From positions 1 to 42,561 of the forward strand of contig JAFSZH010000034.1 of assembly GCA_017455685.1 (NCBI GenBank): a stretch of 42,561 nt of DNA, read 5' to 3'. This document shows positions 30,368 to 38,699 of this stretch, one piece after another. Each line of letters opens with the position of its first letter. Positions within the stretch are counted from its first letter, which is position 1. The notes under the pieces are model-generated. The model was not told where the DNA came from. It saw nothing but the letters and a program-made list of their open reading frames with translations, and made no database searches. The DNA comes from Oscillospiraceae bacterium (GTDB lineage Bacteria; Bacillota; Clostridia; Oscillospirales; Oscillospiraceae). A program made the position numbers and the translations under genes.

Positions 30368-32725
30368 TCAGAACTGCTCGATGACGAAGCACTCGATGAT
30401 GTCGCCTTCCTTGACGTCGTTGAACTTGTCGATCTGCATGCCGCACTCGTAGCCGGCGGCCACTTCCCGCACGTCGTCCTTGAACCGGCGCAGGGAGGCC
30501 AGCTCGCCCTCGAAGACCACGATGTTGTCCCGGTTGACCCGGACCTTGCAGCTGCGCTGGATCTTGCCGTCCTGCACGTAGCAGCCGCAGATGGTGCCGA
30601 TCTTGGACACCTTGAAGGTCTGGCGGACCTCTGCGTGGCCGATGATGACCTCGTGGAACTTGGGAGCCAGCATGCCCTTCAGGGCGGCTTCCACGTCGTT
30701 GATGCAGTCGTAGATGACGCGGTACATCCGCAGCTCCACCTTGGACCGCTCGGCGCTGTCCCGGGCGGCGTTGTCGGGCCGCACGTTGAAGCCCACGATG
30801 ACGGCGTTGCTGGTGGAGGCCAGCATCACGTCGGACTCGTTGATGGCGCCCACACCCGAGTGGATGACCCGGACCCGGACCTCCTCGTTGGAGAGCTTTT
30901 CCAGCGAGGTCTTGACCGCCTCGGCGCTGCCCTGTACGTCGGCCTTGACGATGATGTTGAAGTCCTTGAGCTCGCCCTCCTGAATGCGGGCGAACAGGTC
31001 TTCCAGAGAGACCTTCTTGCCCGCTCCGGCAGCGGAGGCCTTCTGCTGGGCCAGCCGCTCCTCGGCCAGCTCACGGGCCATGCGCTCGTCGGCCACGGCG
31101 TTGAACACGTCGCCGGCGGAGGGGACCTCGGACATGCCGGCGATCTCCACGGGCACGGAGGGCCCGGCCTCGCTGATCCGCTCGCCCCGGTCGTTGGTCA
31201 TGACGCGGACGCGGCCCACGGCGGTGCCGGCGATGATGATGTCGCCGGTGTGCAGGGTTCCGTTCTGCACCAGCACGGTCATGATGGGGCCGCGGCCCTT
31301 GTCCAGCCGGGCTTCCACCACGGTGCCCTTGGCCGCCCGGTTGGGGTTGGCCTTCAGCTCCATGATCTCCGCCTGGAGGACCAGATTCTCCAGCAGCTCG
31401 TCGATGCCCATGCCGGTCTTGGCGGAGATGGGCACCACGATGGTCTCGCCGCCCCACTCCTCGGGCACCAGGTCGTACTTGGTCAGGTCCTGCTTGATCC
31501 GGTCGGGATTGGCGCCGGACAGGTCCATCTTGTTCACCGCCACCACGATGGGCGTTCCGGCGGCTTTGGCGTGGTTGATGGATTCAATGGTCTGGGGCAT
31601 GATGCCGTCGTCGGCGGCCACCACCAGAATGGCGATATCCGTCACCATGGCGCCGCGGGCGCGCATGGTGGTAAAGGCTTCGTGGCCCGGGGTGTCCAGG
31701 AAGGTTACGGGACTGCCGTTGACCATCACGCGGTAAGCGCCGATGTGCTGGGTGATGCCGCCGGCTTCGCCGGCCACCACGTTGGCGCTGCGGATCTTGT
31801 CGAGCAGGGAGGTCTTGCCGTGGTCCACGTGGCCCATGACCACCACCACGGGAGCCCGGGGCTGCAGTTCGGCCTCGGTGTCCTCCCGGTCGTCGATGAG
31901 CTTTTCCTCGGTGGTGACGATGACCTCGTGCTCCACCTTGCAGCCCAGCTCCATGGCCACCAGCGCGGCGGTGTCGTAGTCGATCACGTCGGACACGGAG
32001 GCCATGACGCCCAGCTTGATCAGCTGCTTGATGACCTCCACCACGGTCTTCTTCATCCGGGAAGCCAGCTCGCCCACGTTGATCTCATCGGGGATGCTCA
32101 CCTTCAGCTGCTGCTTGCGGGCGATCTCGAACTGGAGGCGCTGCATCTTGTTGCGCTCCTCCTGGCGGCGCTTGCTGCTGGCGTTGGCCTGCTGCTGGCG
32201 CTGCTTGTTCTTGCCGCCGATCTTCTCCTTGCCCTGGCGCTGCATGTTCTGGGCCCGCTCGCCGGCCAGATTGTCAAAGCGCTCGTCGTACTTGGAGAGG
32301 TTGGCCTGGGCGGAGCCGCGGGTGTCCACCACCCGCTTCTCGGCCACCTGCCGGGGCTGGTGGGGCTTGTTCTCCCGGGGCTTGGCCGGGGGAGCGGCCT
32401 TGGCGGGCTCGGCGGCCTTCTGGCCCGGGGCGGCGGCTTTGGCAGGCTCGGCGGTCTTCTGGGCTGGGGCGGCAGCCTTCTCGGGCTCGGCGGGCCTGGC
32501 GGGCTTCTTCTCCTCCGGCTCGGGGGCGAAGATCTCCGCGATGCTGCCCACCTGGTTGTGCTGGGTCAGATACTCGAAGATGATATCCAGCTCCCGCTCC
32601 TCCAGGACCTGCATGTGGTTCTTGGGCGGCGCGATATAATCCGTAAGGATCTGGCTGATCACCTTGGAGGTCATGCCAAAGTCCTTGGCTACCTCATGGA
32701 TCCTGTATTTGAAATCAACTGCCAT
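30368..32725 (-). CDS. infB: Translation initiation factor IF-2
   Basis: A 785-residue GTPase that brings initiator tRNA to the 30S subunit and promotes subunit joining. The N-terminal IF2-N domain (about 1-55, [21 protein letters not shown]) is followed by an Ala/Lys/Pro/Glu-rich linker and a second IF2-N domain (about 205-255). The G domain begins near 292 with [14 protein letters not shown], then [13 protein letters not shown] and ISAKTG. Domains II to IV fill the rest, ending in CFVIEQF. It starts two bases after the ylxQ stop and ends the upstream half of the split operon. Confidence 0.97.
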   Translation of the reverse strand: MAVDFKYRIHEVAKDFGMTSKVISQILTDYIAPPKNHMQVLEERELDIIFEYLTQHNQVGSIAEIFAPEPEEKKPARPAEPEKAAAPAQKTAEPAKAAAPGQKAAEPAKAAPPAKPRENKPHQPRQVAEKRVVDTRGSAQANLSKYDERFDNLAGERAQNMQRQGKEKIGGKNKQRQQQANASSKRRQEERNKMQRLQFEIARKQQLKVSIPDEINVGELASRMKKTVVEVIKQLIKLGVMASVSDVIDYDTAALVAMELGCKVEHEVIVTTEEKLIDDREDTEAELQPRAPVVVVMGHVDHGKTSLLDKIRSANVVAGEAGGITQHIGAYRVMVNGSPVTFLDTPGHEAFTTMRARGAMVTDIAILVVAADDGIMPQTIESINHAKAAGTPIVVAVNKMDLSGANPDRIKQDLTKYDLVPEEWGGETIVVPISAKTGMGIDELLENLVLQAEIMELKANPNRAAKGTVVEARLDKGRGPIMTVLVQNGTLHTGDIIIAGTAVGRVRVMTNDRGERISEAGPSVPVEIAGMSEVPSAGDVFNAVADERMARELAEERLAQQKASAAGAGKKVSLEDLFARIQEGELKDFNIIVKADVQGSAEAVKTSLEKLSNEEVRVRVIHSGVGAINESDVMLASTSNAVIVGFNVRPDNAARDSAERSKVELRMYRVIYDCINDVEAALKGMLAPKFHEVIIGHAEVRQTFKVSKIGTICGCYVQDGKIQRSCKVRVNRDNIVVFEGELASLRRFKDDVREVAAGYECGMQIDKFNDVKEGDIIECFVIEQF

Positions 32726-32727
32726 CC

Positions 32728-33132
32728 TTATTTCCTCCTGTTTTCATGCTTTCGGGGGGCGGCCTTCCGCTTTCGCGCCTTGTCGGCGCGCCGGGCGAGA
32801 AGCTCCGCCGTTTCCTGCCATTCCGGCAGCTCCTCCGCCATGGCGGAGGCGAACCGACCGGCCAGCGCCAGATCGGTGAAGCAGACCACGCTGCAGCCGG
32901 CCTTGCCCAGCAGAGCGGACAGCTCCGCTTTGGTCCAGGGCAGCGTCATCAGCGGCGCCCGATGCCCGGCGAGGGAGTTCTCCGCCCGCCTGGCGGTGTT
33001 GGGCGCCGTGTCTCCGGCAAGCAGCAGCAGCCGTGCCCTGCCGCTTTCGGTGACGGCGCTGCAGTTCTCCTCTCCCACGGAGAGGAACCCGGCCTTTCGG
33101 GCCAGACAGAGATACTGCTGTGCCTTATCCAT
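32728..33132 (-). CDS. ylxQ: YlxQ, L7Ae/L30e-family RNA-binding protein
   Basis: A 134-residue protein of the L7Ae/L30e/Gadd45 family (YlxQ type), which binds kink-turn RNA in relatives. The family opening [15 protein letters not shown] and the [17 protein letters not shown] helix near 33-49 are clear, as is the [28 protein letters not shown] core. The 30-residue basic C-terminal tail (ARKRKA..KHENRRK) is longer than usual. The start overlaps the end of ylxR by 8 bases; infB follows 2 bases on. This is the usual nusA-operon order. Confidence 0.92.
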   Translation of the reverse strand: MDKAQQYLCLARKAGFLSVGEENCSAVTESGRARLLLLAGDTAPNTARRAENSLAGHRAPLMTLPWTKAELSALLGKAGCSVVCFTDLALAGRFASAMAEELPEWQETAELLARRADKARKRKAAPRKHENRRK

Positions 33133-33394
33133 CCGCGCCCTCCATTTCCGAGAGCAGCCGCTCGTAGACCTCCTGGGGGATGGGCACGGCCAGAGACCGT
33201 TCCAGCGCCCGGGACTTCTGCGCCTTTTTCAGACAGGCGGCATCCCGGCACAGGTAGGCGCCCCGGCCGGAGACCTTGCCCCGGAAATCCAGGGACACGT
33301 TCCCTTCCGGAGAACGGACCACACGGATCAATTCAGTTTTCGGCTTTTGTGTCCGGCAGCCGATGCACTGCCGGATGGGAATGGTTTTAGGCAA
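33125..33394 (-). CDS. ylxR: YlxR / RnpM family RNA-binding protein
   Basis: An 89-residue protein of the YlxR (DUF448) family, in B. subtilis described as RNase P modulator RnpM. It shows PIRQCIGCRTQKPKTELIRVVR at residues 6-27, then the loop VSGRGAYLCRDAACLKKAQKSRALERSL at about 41-68, the family core with its basic helix. Four cysteines (9, 12, 49, 54) could bind zinc. It lies between nusA and ylxQ as expected. Confidence 0.94.
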   Translation of the reverse strand: MPKTIPIRQCIGCRTQKPKTELIRVVRSPEGNVSLDFRGKVSGRGAYLCRDAACLKKAQKSRALERSLAVPIPQEVYERLLSEMEGADG

Positions 33395-33439
33395 TAGCGA
33401 GCCTCCCCGATAGAATTGGCGAAAAGCTTATCCGTCCGG

Positions 33440-34534
33440 TCAGACGGCACTGACCGGTTTGATGTCGATCTTGTAGCCGGTGAGCTTGGCGGCGAGCCGG
33501 GCGTTCTGGCCCTCCTTGCCGATGGCCAGGGAGAGCTGGCTGTCGGGCACCACCACGCGGCAGCTCCGGCCCTCCTCCAGGATGTCCACGGAGACCACTT
33601 CGGCGGGGGACAGGGCGGAGGCGATATACTGCTCCGGGTCCTCACTGTACTTGATGATATCGATCTTTTCGCCGCCCAGCTCGTCCACGATGGAGGCCAC
33701 ACGGCCGCCCCGGGGACCGACGCAGGCGCCGATGGGATCCACCTCGGGATCGGCGGAGGCCACGGCCATCTTGGTGCGGCTGCCGGCTTCCCGGGCGATG
33801 GAGCGGATCTCCACCGTGCCGTCGAAGATCTCGGGCACTTCCAGCTCGAAGAGCCGCTTCACCAGACCGGGATGGGTCCGGGAAATGAGCACCTGAGGAC
33901 CCCGGGTGAGCTTGCGGACCTCCACCACGTAGACCTTGATGCGGTCGCCCTCGGTGAGAGTCTCGCCCTTGATGCACTCGGACACGGGCAGCATGGCCTC
34001 GGTGAACTCGGAGTTGGAGCTGATCTTGATGGACACGTTGCCGGTGCGGTTGTCGATGCGGGAGACCACGCCGGTGAGGATCTCGTGCTCCTTGGAGGTG
34101 AACTCGTCAAAGATGATGCCCCGCTCGGCCTCCCGGATGCCCTGGATGATGACCTGCTTGGCGGCCTGGGCGGCGATACGCCCGAACTTCCTGGTCTCCA
34201 CGGGAATGCTGATCACGTCCCCGATCTGGGCCTTCTTGGCGTAGTGACGGGCCTCGTCCAGGTTCATCTGCACGCTGGGGTCCACCAGATCTTCATCGGC
34301 GACCACCATCTTGCGCATGGACATGGTGATGACTTTTTTGGCCGGGTCGATATCCACCACAACGCTGTCCTCGCCGTTGTCCAGCTTGCCGCCGTTCTCC
34401 CCGTCGGGATTGTCCCGCTTGAAGGCGGTGAGCAGGGCGGTGCGGATCTTGTCCATCATATAGTCCTGGGGAATGCCCTTTTCCTTTTCAATGGCCTCGA
34501 TGGCCTCAAAGAACTCGGCGTTCATAACACTCAT
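33440..34534 (-). CDS. nusA: Transcription termination/antitermination factor NusA
   Basis: A 364-residue RNA polymerase-binding factor that enhances pausing and termination. The N-terminal polymerase-binding domain (about 1-125) is followed by S1 (about 133-200, with GVVSRIDNRTGNVSIKI) and two KH domains, with ISRTHPGLVKRLFELEVPEI near 217, ACVGPRGGRVASIVDELGGEKIDII near 270-293 and IGKEGQNARLAAKLTGYKIDIK near the end. The short length without C-terminal acidic repeats is normal for Bacillota. It follows rimP by 27 bases. Confidence 0.97.
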   Translation of the reverse strand: MSVMNAEFFEAIEAIEKEKGIPQDYMMDKIRTALLTAFKRDNPDGENGGKLDNGEDSVVVDIDPAKKVITMSMRKMVVADEDLVDPSVQMNLDEARHYAKKAQIGDVISIPVETRKFGRIAAQAAKQVIIQGIREAERGIIFDEFTSKEHEILTGVVSRIDNRTGNVSIKISSNSEFTEAMLPVSECIKGETLTEGDRIKVYVVEVRKLTRGPQVLISRTHPGLVKRLFELEVPEIFDGTVEIRSIAREAGSRTKMAVASADPEVDPIGACVGPRGGRVASIVDELGGEKIDIIKYSEDPEQYIASALSPAEVVSVDILEEGRSCRVVVPDSQLSLAIGKEGQNARLAAKLTGYKIDIKPVSAV

Positions 34535-34561
34535 CTTTGCGATTCTCCTTATCCGTTCTCA

Positions 34562-35014
34562 TTACAGGATGCGCAGGCGGACCTTGGCCACCTGGCTTTT
34601 TTCAAACTCGATCTCCTGCCCGGCCACGTTCACGCGGACGTTCCCGTTCTCGTAGCCCAGCAGGGTGCCCACCTGGGTCTTGGCGCCGTTGACGGCCTTG
34701 TACAGCCGGACCTCCACGGGACTGCCCAGGAATTTTTCAAAATCTCCCGGCCGCTTCAGCTCCCGCTCGGCCCCGGCGGAGCTGACCTCAAAAACGTAGC
34801 TGTCGGGAATGGGGTCCTTTTCGTCCAGAATGGGATCCAGGGCCCTGGACAGGGCCTCGCAGTCGTCGATGCTCACGCCGCCGTCCTTGTCCACGTAGAC
34901 GCGCAGCACCCACTGCCCGGCCTCCCGGACGTACTCCACGTCCCAGATCTCGAGCCCCAGCTCTGCCGCGGCGGGCCGGGCCAGCTGTTCCACCAGTTCG
35001 GAAATTTTGCTCAT
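34562..35014 (-). CDS. rimP: Ribosome maturation factor RimP
   Basis: A 150-residue factor for maturation of the 30S subunit. Family marks are PAAAELGLEIWDVEYVREAGQWVLRVYVDKDGGVSIDDCEALSRALDPILDE near 14-64, then YVFEVSSAGAERELKRPGDFEKFLG near 70-95. It starts at ATG 35014 (MSKISELV); an in-frame opening extends to 35146 but runs through the leader terminator. The ribosome binding site GGTGAG is modest. First gene of the nusA operon. Confidence 0.95.
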   Translation of the reverse strand: MSKISELVEQLARPAAAELGLEIWDVEYVREAGQWVLRVYVDKDGGVSIDDCEALSRALDPILDEKDPIPDSYVFEVSSAGAERELKRPGDFEKFLGSPVEVRLYKAVNGAKTQVGTLLGYENGNVRVNVAGQEIEFEKSQVAKVRLRIL

Positions 35015-35060
35015 GCGCTCACCATTTTCCAGTTTCTGACAATTTGTTTTACACCAACAA

Positions 35061-35085
35061 AAAGAGTGGGGGGAACCCACTCTTT
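35061..35085 (-). promoter_or_regulatory. Leader terminator/attenuator upstream of rimP-nusA
   Basis: On the minus strand AAAGAGTGGG and CCCACTCTTT form a perfect 10-bp stem with a 5-base loop (TTCCC), followed by TTGTTGG, giving a broken U-tract. It lies between the promoter at 35112-35140 and the rimP start, so it would act as an attenuator. A NusA-dependent leader terminator that autoregulates nusA is known in B. subtilis. Confidence 0.7.
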
Positions 35086-35111
35086 CTTGCCTGCATACCA
35101 TTAACAAATGC

Positions 35112-35140
35112 ATTATAGCACGCAATGCAGATAAATGCAA
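35112..35140 (-). promoter_or_regulatory. Promoter of the rimP-nusA operon
   Basis: On the minus strand TTGCAT (35140-35135) and TATAAT (35117-35112) with a 17-base spacer. Transcription would start near 35105, giving about 90 bases of leader. Confidence 0.8.
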
Positions 35141-35182
35141 GACCAATTCCCTGTAAATATGGAAGGGAACGGGGCCGTTTGT

Positions 35183-36499
35183 TCAGCCGTTCATGGCGGC
35201 CAGCACGTTGCCGTAGTCGGTGATGTAGTTGGCGCCCTCGTAGGTGCCGTTGACCATGCTCATGGTCCGCTCCCAGGCCTTGCCGCCCTCCGTATAGGGG
35301 GTGGGCTGGTAATCGTTGAGGGTGCCGGGGTTGGGGACGAAGTTTTCCAGATCGCTCACGCTGGCGATGCAACAGGGGATGACCTCCAGCTCCTCCAGCG
35401 TGACCTGATCGCCCAGGCGGCATACGGTGACCCGGCCGATCACGGTGTCGTAGGCGCCGGGGTCGGTGCCGTTGCCCGGGTTGGTGTGGCCGCCGAAGGT
35501 CCAGTTGCCGAAGCCGTAGAAGATCACGCCGCCGTTGTAGCTCTCCACGGGCTGCAGCCGGTGGGCGTGGGTGCAGTAGACCAGATCAAAGCCGGTGTCG
35601 ATGGTGTAGCGGCACATTTCCATCTGGATCTCTGAGGGCTCGTAGAAGCCCTCCGTGCCCATGTGCAGACAGGCGATGAAGTATTCCGCGCCCTGCTCCC
35701 GCAGGGCCTTTTCCGCCTGGGCGATGAGCTGGCGGCTCTGCTCGGCCAGCTCCGTCTGGGCGGCGGAGGACATGGTCTTGAGCATATTGCCGGTGAGCCG
35801 GTTATAAAGGCAGTAAATGCCGATCTTCAGCCCGTCGTCCGTCTGGTAGATATAGGTCTCATTCTCTCCGGCGTAGGCCATTCCCACCGCGTCCAGAGCG
35901 GCAAGGGTGTCGTTGTAGGCTTTTTCTCCGAAGTCCAGAGTGTGGTTGTTGGCCAGGGTCACGAAGTCCACGTTCCCCTCGGTGAGGATATCGGCGTAGG
36001 ACGCGGGAGACAGGAAGGTGAACCACTCGATGGAGGAATAGTAATTGTCGGAGAGCACGCCCTCCAGATTGGCGATGGTCAGATAATCGTCCTCAAAATA
36101 CTGGCGGGTGTTGGCGAAGGGGTAGGACATATCCCCGTTGATCACCGATTCGTAAGCGATGGCCCAGCCCTTTTTGTCCGGGTTGGAGGCCATGGAGCAG
36201 TCGCCCACCATGGAGATGGTGAAGTACTCCGGCTGCGGCACAGGCGTGGGCTCGGGGCTCGGTTCGGCGGTGGGCTCCGCCTCGGTTGGGGCAGGGGCTT
36301 CCGTGGCGGACGCGGGGCCGATGACCGGTACGGCGGTGTCCGCCGGCGCGGAGATCGCCGGGGCGGGAGAGGGCGTGACGGCGGGAGCGTCCTGTTTCTG
36401 TGTCGAGGCCCGGACCAGAACGATGCCCGCCACGGCCACCAGCAGCGCGGCGGTCAGGATCAGACCGGGCAGGGAAGAGGGGCGTTTCTTTTTTGCCAT
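35183..36499 (-). CDS. CapA family (PGA-cap type) metallophosphatase-fold protein
   Basis: A 438-residue exported protein. Residues about 9-30 are a signal or anchor span, then a Pro/Thr/Glu-rich linker of about 55 residues. The CapA-like domain (about 95-385) has the calcineurin-type motifs ISMVGDCSMASN (GD), ANLEGVLSD, LANNHTLDFG, IACLHMGTE, YCTHAHRLQP and YGFGNWTFG. CapA was named for poly-gamma-glutamate capsule synthesis, but many family members without capBC neighbours have unknown substrates, and none are seen here. GGAGG precedes ATG 36499. It lies 15 bases after the rhomboid-like gene and is probably co-transcribed. Extracellular location is inferred. Confidence 0.87.
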   Translation of the reverse strand: MAKKKRPSSLPGLILTAALLVAVAGIVLVRASTQKQDAPAVTPSPAPAISAPADTAVPVIGPASATEAPAPTEAEPTAEPSPEPTPVPQPEYFTISMVGDCSMASNPDKKGWAIAYESVINGDMSYPFANTRQYFEDDYLTIANLEGVLSDNYYSSIEWFTFLSPASYADILTEGNVDFVTLANNHTLDFGEKAYNDTLAALDAVGMAYAGENETYIYQTDDGLKIGIYCLYNRLTGNMLKTMSSAAQTELAEQSRQLIAQAEKALREQGAEYFIACLHMGTEGFYEPSEIQMEMCRYTIDTGFDLVYCTHAHRLQPVESYNGGVIFYGFGNWTFGGHTNPGNGTDPGAYDTVIGRVTVCRLGDQVTLEELEVIPCCIASVSDLENFVPNPGTLNDYQPTPYTEGGKAWERTMSMVNGTYEGANYITDYGNVLAAMNG

Positions 36500-36514
36500 G
36501 GGATTCCTCCGGGT

Positions 36515-37366
36515 TTATTCGGTAAAGTGGATGTGGTTGTTGATATGCTCCTGACAGAAGCAGTGGTAGCCCGCGCAGCGGGAGCAGTAGCGGAACTCCA
36601 GCTCCGGGTGCTCCGTGTCGGTGCGGCCGCAGACGCCGCATTTGAAGCGGTAGGGAGCGGTGCGCTGCTCGCTGCGGATCTTGTCCGCGGCCCGGCGGAA
36701 GTTGACCACCTTCTGCCGCTGCCGGTAGGGCCCCGGCCCCAGCCGGGCGAAGAGGATGTCCCCGCAGAACAGCAGGAAGTTCAGCGTCGCCACGACGGGC
36801 AGCAGATTGTCCGGGAAGGAGATGGAGAACACGCAGTACAGGAAGTACGCCGCGTCGATCAGCGCCAGCCACTTCATCTTCATGGGGATGAAGAACATGA
36901 ACAGCACCTGCAGATCCGGGTAGTTGGCGGCGAAGGAGAAGAACATGGACAGGTAGATGAACTCCGCCACGTAGTAGGGGTTCAGGCTCTTCCCGGAGAT
37001 GAAGTACACCGCAAAGGCGAAGATCACCGTAAAGAGCATGCCGCAGTAAAAGTAAAGATTGAACTTTACCGAGCCCCATTCCCGCTCCAGCGTGCTGCCG
37101 ATGAAGTAGTAGAAGTACAAAAACAGCAGCGTCAGTATCCCGCCGGAGGCGGGCACGAAGACGAAGGTCACCAGCCGCCAGATCTGTCCCTTGAGCACCA
37201 TGCCGGGCAGCAGCGCCAGATAATAGACCACCGTGCCGGTGCGGTCCATCAATGTCAGAAGCCAGATCGCCGCGTTGCCGATGACCAGATATTTCATCAG
37301 ATGAAAGATCCCGAACCGCGGGTGGCGGGCGCAGAAGCGGTCCACCCAGCGAATAAAGGACTTCAT
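36515..37366 (-). CDS. Rhomboid-like membrane protein with C-terminal zinc ribbon
   Basis: A 283-residue membrane protein. About six spans lie in residues 25-205, with rhomboid-fold features: GQIWRLVTFVFVP near 60-72, the GSTLEREWGSVKFNLYFYCGML loop and span near 91-112, and LFMFFIPMKMKWLALID near 155-171. The catalytic Ser of GxSG and the His of the sixth span are not seen; the expected site reads NPYYVAEFIYLSMFF. It is therefore probably a pseudoprotease, as derlins are in eukaryotes. The last 45 residues form a zinc-binding module with CGVCG, YCSRCAGYHCFC and a HINNHIH histidine group. Function is unknown. It probably shares a transcript with the CapA-type gene. Confidence 0.78.
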   Translation of the reverse strand: MKSFIRWVDRFCARHPRFGIFHLMKYLVIGNAAIWLLTLMDRTGTVVYYLALLPGMVLKGQIWRLVTFVFVPASGGILTLLFLYFYYFIGSTLEREWGSVKFNLYFYCGMLFTVIFAFAVYFISGKSLNPYYVAEFIYLSMFFSFAANYPDLQVLFMFFIPMKMKWLALIDAAYFLYCVFSISFPDNLLPVVATLNFLLFCGDILFARLGPGPYRQRQKVVNFRRAADKIRSEQRTAPYRFKCGVCGRTDTEHPELEFRYCSRCAGYHCFCQEHINNHIHFTE

Positions 37367-37398
37367 AGTCCCACTCCTTTCACGGGTCTGATTAAATC

Positions 37399-37427
37399 AT
37401 TATAGCACGTTTTCTCCGCAGAATCAA
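37399..37427 (-). promoter_or_regulatory. Promoter of the rhomboid-like and CapA-type genes
   Basis: On the minus strand TTGATT (37427-37422) and TATAAT (37404-37399) with a 17-base spacer. The -35 box overlaps the stop codon of the pseudo-S24 gene. Confidence 0.75.
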
Positions 37428-37753
37428 TCCGCCGGCAGGGGGATGGGCCGGCGCAGCAGCACTTTTCCGTAGCAGACGGGCATTTCGTCCTCCGCTTCGA
37501 TCACCAGATCCCGGTCCTTCCTCCGCCGGTCCGGCGCGAAGAGGTACACCGTACCCCGCACGTCCCGGCAGTACTGGCGGAACACCATGCCCTCCCGGCT
37601 GTAAAAGAGACCCAGATCCCCGTCCCGAAGTTCGACGCTGCGCAGGAGAAAAACGGTCTCTCCGGCCTTGAACCAGGGCTCGAGGGCGTCGTCGGTGAGC
37701 CGCACGGCGAAATCACCCTCCGCCGGGGCGTCGATCAGTTCATACTCGGCCAT
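37424..37753 (-). CDS. Stand-alone S24-fold protein lacking catalytic residues
   Basis: A 109-residue protein that matches the C-terminal S24 (LexA/CI-type) domain without any helix-turn-helix. FAVRLTDDALEPWFKAGETVFLL lines up with the S24 core of the repressor encoded at 2300-2902, but the catalytic Ser of GDSMEP is Ala23 (DDALEP) and the catalytic Lys is replaced by Arg59 (VFRQYC). No Ala-Gly cleavage site is present. It cannot be a self-cleaving repressor, and without a DNA-binding domain may instead act as a dimerisation partner or antagonist. AAAGGAG precedes ATG 37753. Its promoter region holds inverted repeats. The only other S24 protein in the window is 35 kb away. Confidence 0.8.
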   Translation of the reverse strand: MAEYELIDAPAEGDFAVRLTDDALEPWFKAGETVFLLRSVELRDGDLGLFYSREGMVFRQYCRDVRGTVYLFAPDRRRKDRDLVIEAEDEMPVCYGKVLLRRPIPLPAD

Positions 37754-37777
37754 GCCGTCAGCTCCTTTCCTTTATGG

Positions 37778-37806
37778 AGCATACCCACTTTTCCCCCAAA
37801 GGTCAA
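37778..37806 (-). promoter_or_regulatory. Promoter of the pseudo-S24 gene
   Basis: On the minus strand TTGACC (37806-37801) and TATGCT (37783-37778) with a 17-base spacer. Confidence 0.65.
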
Positions 37807-37830
37807 GAAGGGGAAAAAGTGAAAATCACT
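37786..37830. promoter_or_regulatory. Inverted repeats between divergent promoters
   Basis: CACTTTTCCCC at 37786-37796 is mirrored by GGGGAAAAAGTG at 37812-37823, flanking the -35 box of the pseudo-S24 promoter. AGTGA-AAA-TCACT at 37818-37830 is a second palindrome. They are candidate operators for the divergent pseudo-S24 and rlmB-like genes. Confidence 0.5.
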
Positions 37831-37851
37831 CTTTTCTCCCCGGAGGGAATG

Positions 37852-37870
37852 TGCTACAATATAATATAAT
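37852..37870 (+). promoter_or_regulatory. Promoter of the rlmB-like gene
   Basis: An extended -10 element, TGCTACAAT, at 37852-37860, followed by overlapping TATAAT boxes at 37860-37865 and 37865-37870. No good -35 box is seen, which suits an extended -10 promoter. Confidence 0.5.
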
Positions 37871-37914
37871 CCGAAAGTATGCGAATTTATAGATCATAAG
37901 AGGCATTTTGCGAT

Positions 37915-38685
37915 ATGAACGAACAAAATCAGCGCATTTCCGCCCAGGAGCGGGAGGACCTCATCGAGGGACGCAACGCCGTCTCGGAGGCCATCAAGGC
38001 GGGCCGCACCATCGACAAGATCTACGTGGCCCGGGGGGATACGGACCGGACCTTGGGCCGGATCGTGGCCAAAGCCCGGGAAAAGGGCATCGTGGTCACC
38101 GAGTGCGACCGACGCAAGCTGGATGCCATGAGCGGCGGTGCCGCCCACCAGGGGATCATCGCCCAGGCGGCCATGCGGGAATACTGCTCTCTGGACGACA
38201 TTCTGGACTACGCCGCCGAAAGGGGAGAGCCTCCCTTCGTGGTGGTGTGCGACGAGATCGCCGATCCCCACAATTTAGGGGCCATCCTGCGGACGGCGGA
38301 GTGCGCCGGGGTCCACGGGGTAGTGATCCCCAAGCGGCGCAGCGCCGGGCTCACCGCCGTGGTGGACAAGACCAGCGCCGGGGCCGCCGAGCACATGCGC
38401 GTGGCCCGTCTGCCCAACGTCACCGCCGCCCTGCAGGAGCTGAAGGACCGGGGGCTGTGGGTCTACGGCACCGACGCCCGGGCCGACGCCTCTTTGTGGG
38501 ACACCGATCTGACCGGGCCCATCTGTCTGGTGATCGGGTCCGAGGGCTTCGGCATGAGCCGCCTGGTGCGGGAGAACTGCGACGCCACCGTCGGCATCCC
38601 CCTCCACGGCCAGGTCACGTCCCTGAACGCCTCGGCGGCCGCTGCCGTACTGATTTACGAAGTCCTCCGGCAGCGCCGGGGGTAA
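37915..38685 (+). CDS. rlmB: RlmB-type 23S rRNA 2'-O-methyltransferase (SpoU family)
   Basis: A 256-residue SPOUT methyltransferase of the TrmH/SpoU group. The N-terminal substrate-binding domain (about 12-85) shows LIEGRNAVSEAIKAGRTIDKIYVA and HQGIIAQA near 78. The knotted catalytic domain shows DEIADPHNLGAILRTAECAGVHGVVIPKRRSAGLT near 115-150 (motif 1), CLVIGSEGFGMSRLVRENCD near 203-222 (motif 2) and VGIPLHGQVTSLNASAAAAVLIYEVLRQR at the end (motif 3). The fit to RlmB (Gm2251) is good, but close paralogues that modify other sites exist. It is followed after 14 bases by the pseudo-ATPase gene, probably in the same transcript. Confidence 0.92.
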   Translation: MNEQNQRISAQEREDLIEGRNAVSEAIKAGRTIDKIYVARGDTDRTLGRIVAKAREKGIVVTECDRRKLDAMSGGAAHQGIIAQAAMREYCSLDDILDYAAERGEPPFVVVCDEIADPHNLGAILRTAECAGVHGVVIPKRRSAGLTAVVDKTSAGAAEHMRVARLPNVTAALQELKDRGLWVYGTDARADASLWDTDLTGPICLVIGSEGFGMSRLVRENCDATVGIPLHGQVTSLNASAAAAVLIYEVLRQRRG

Positions 38686-38699
38686 GGAAAGGAAACGCT

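Noticed and set aside
30353-33397. A 1014-codon open frame on the plus strand across infB, ylxQ and ylxR
   Set aside because: It is antisense to three firmly identified genes, its product is a Leu/Gly/His/Val-rich composition typical of GC-rich shadows, and it has no ribosome binding site.
33416-35104. A 562-codon open frame on the plus strand opposite nusA and rimP
   Set aside because: Shadow of two core genes; no family similarity and no promoter or ribosome binding site.
37908-38699. Apparent 264-residue extension of the pseudo-ATPase
   Set aside because: It is an off-frame reading of the rlmB-like gene. The real start at 38700 has a good ribosome binding site.
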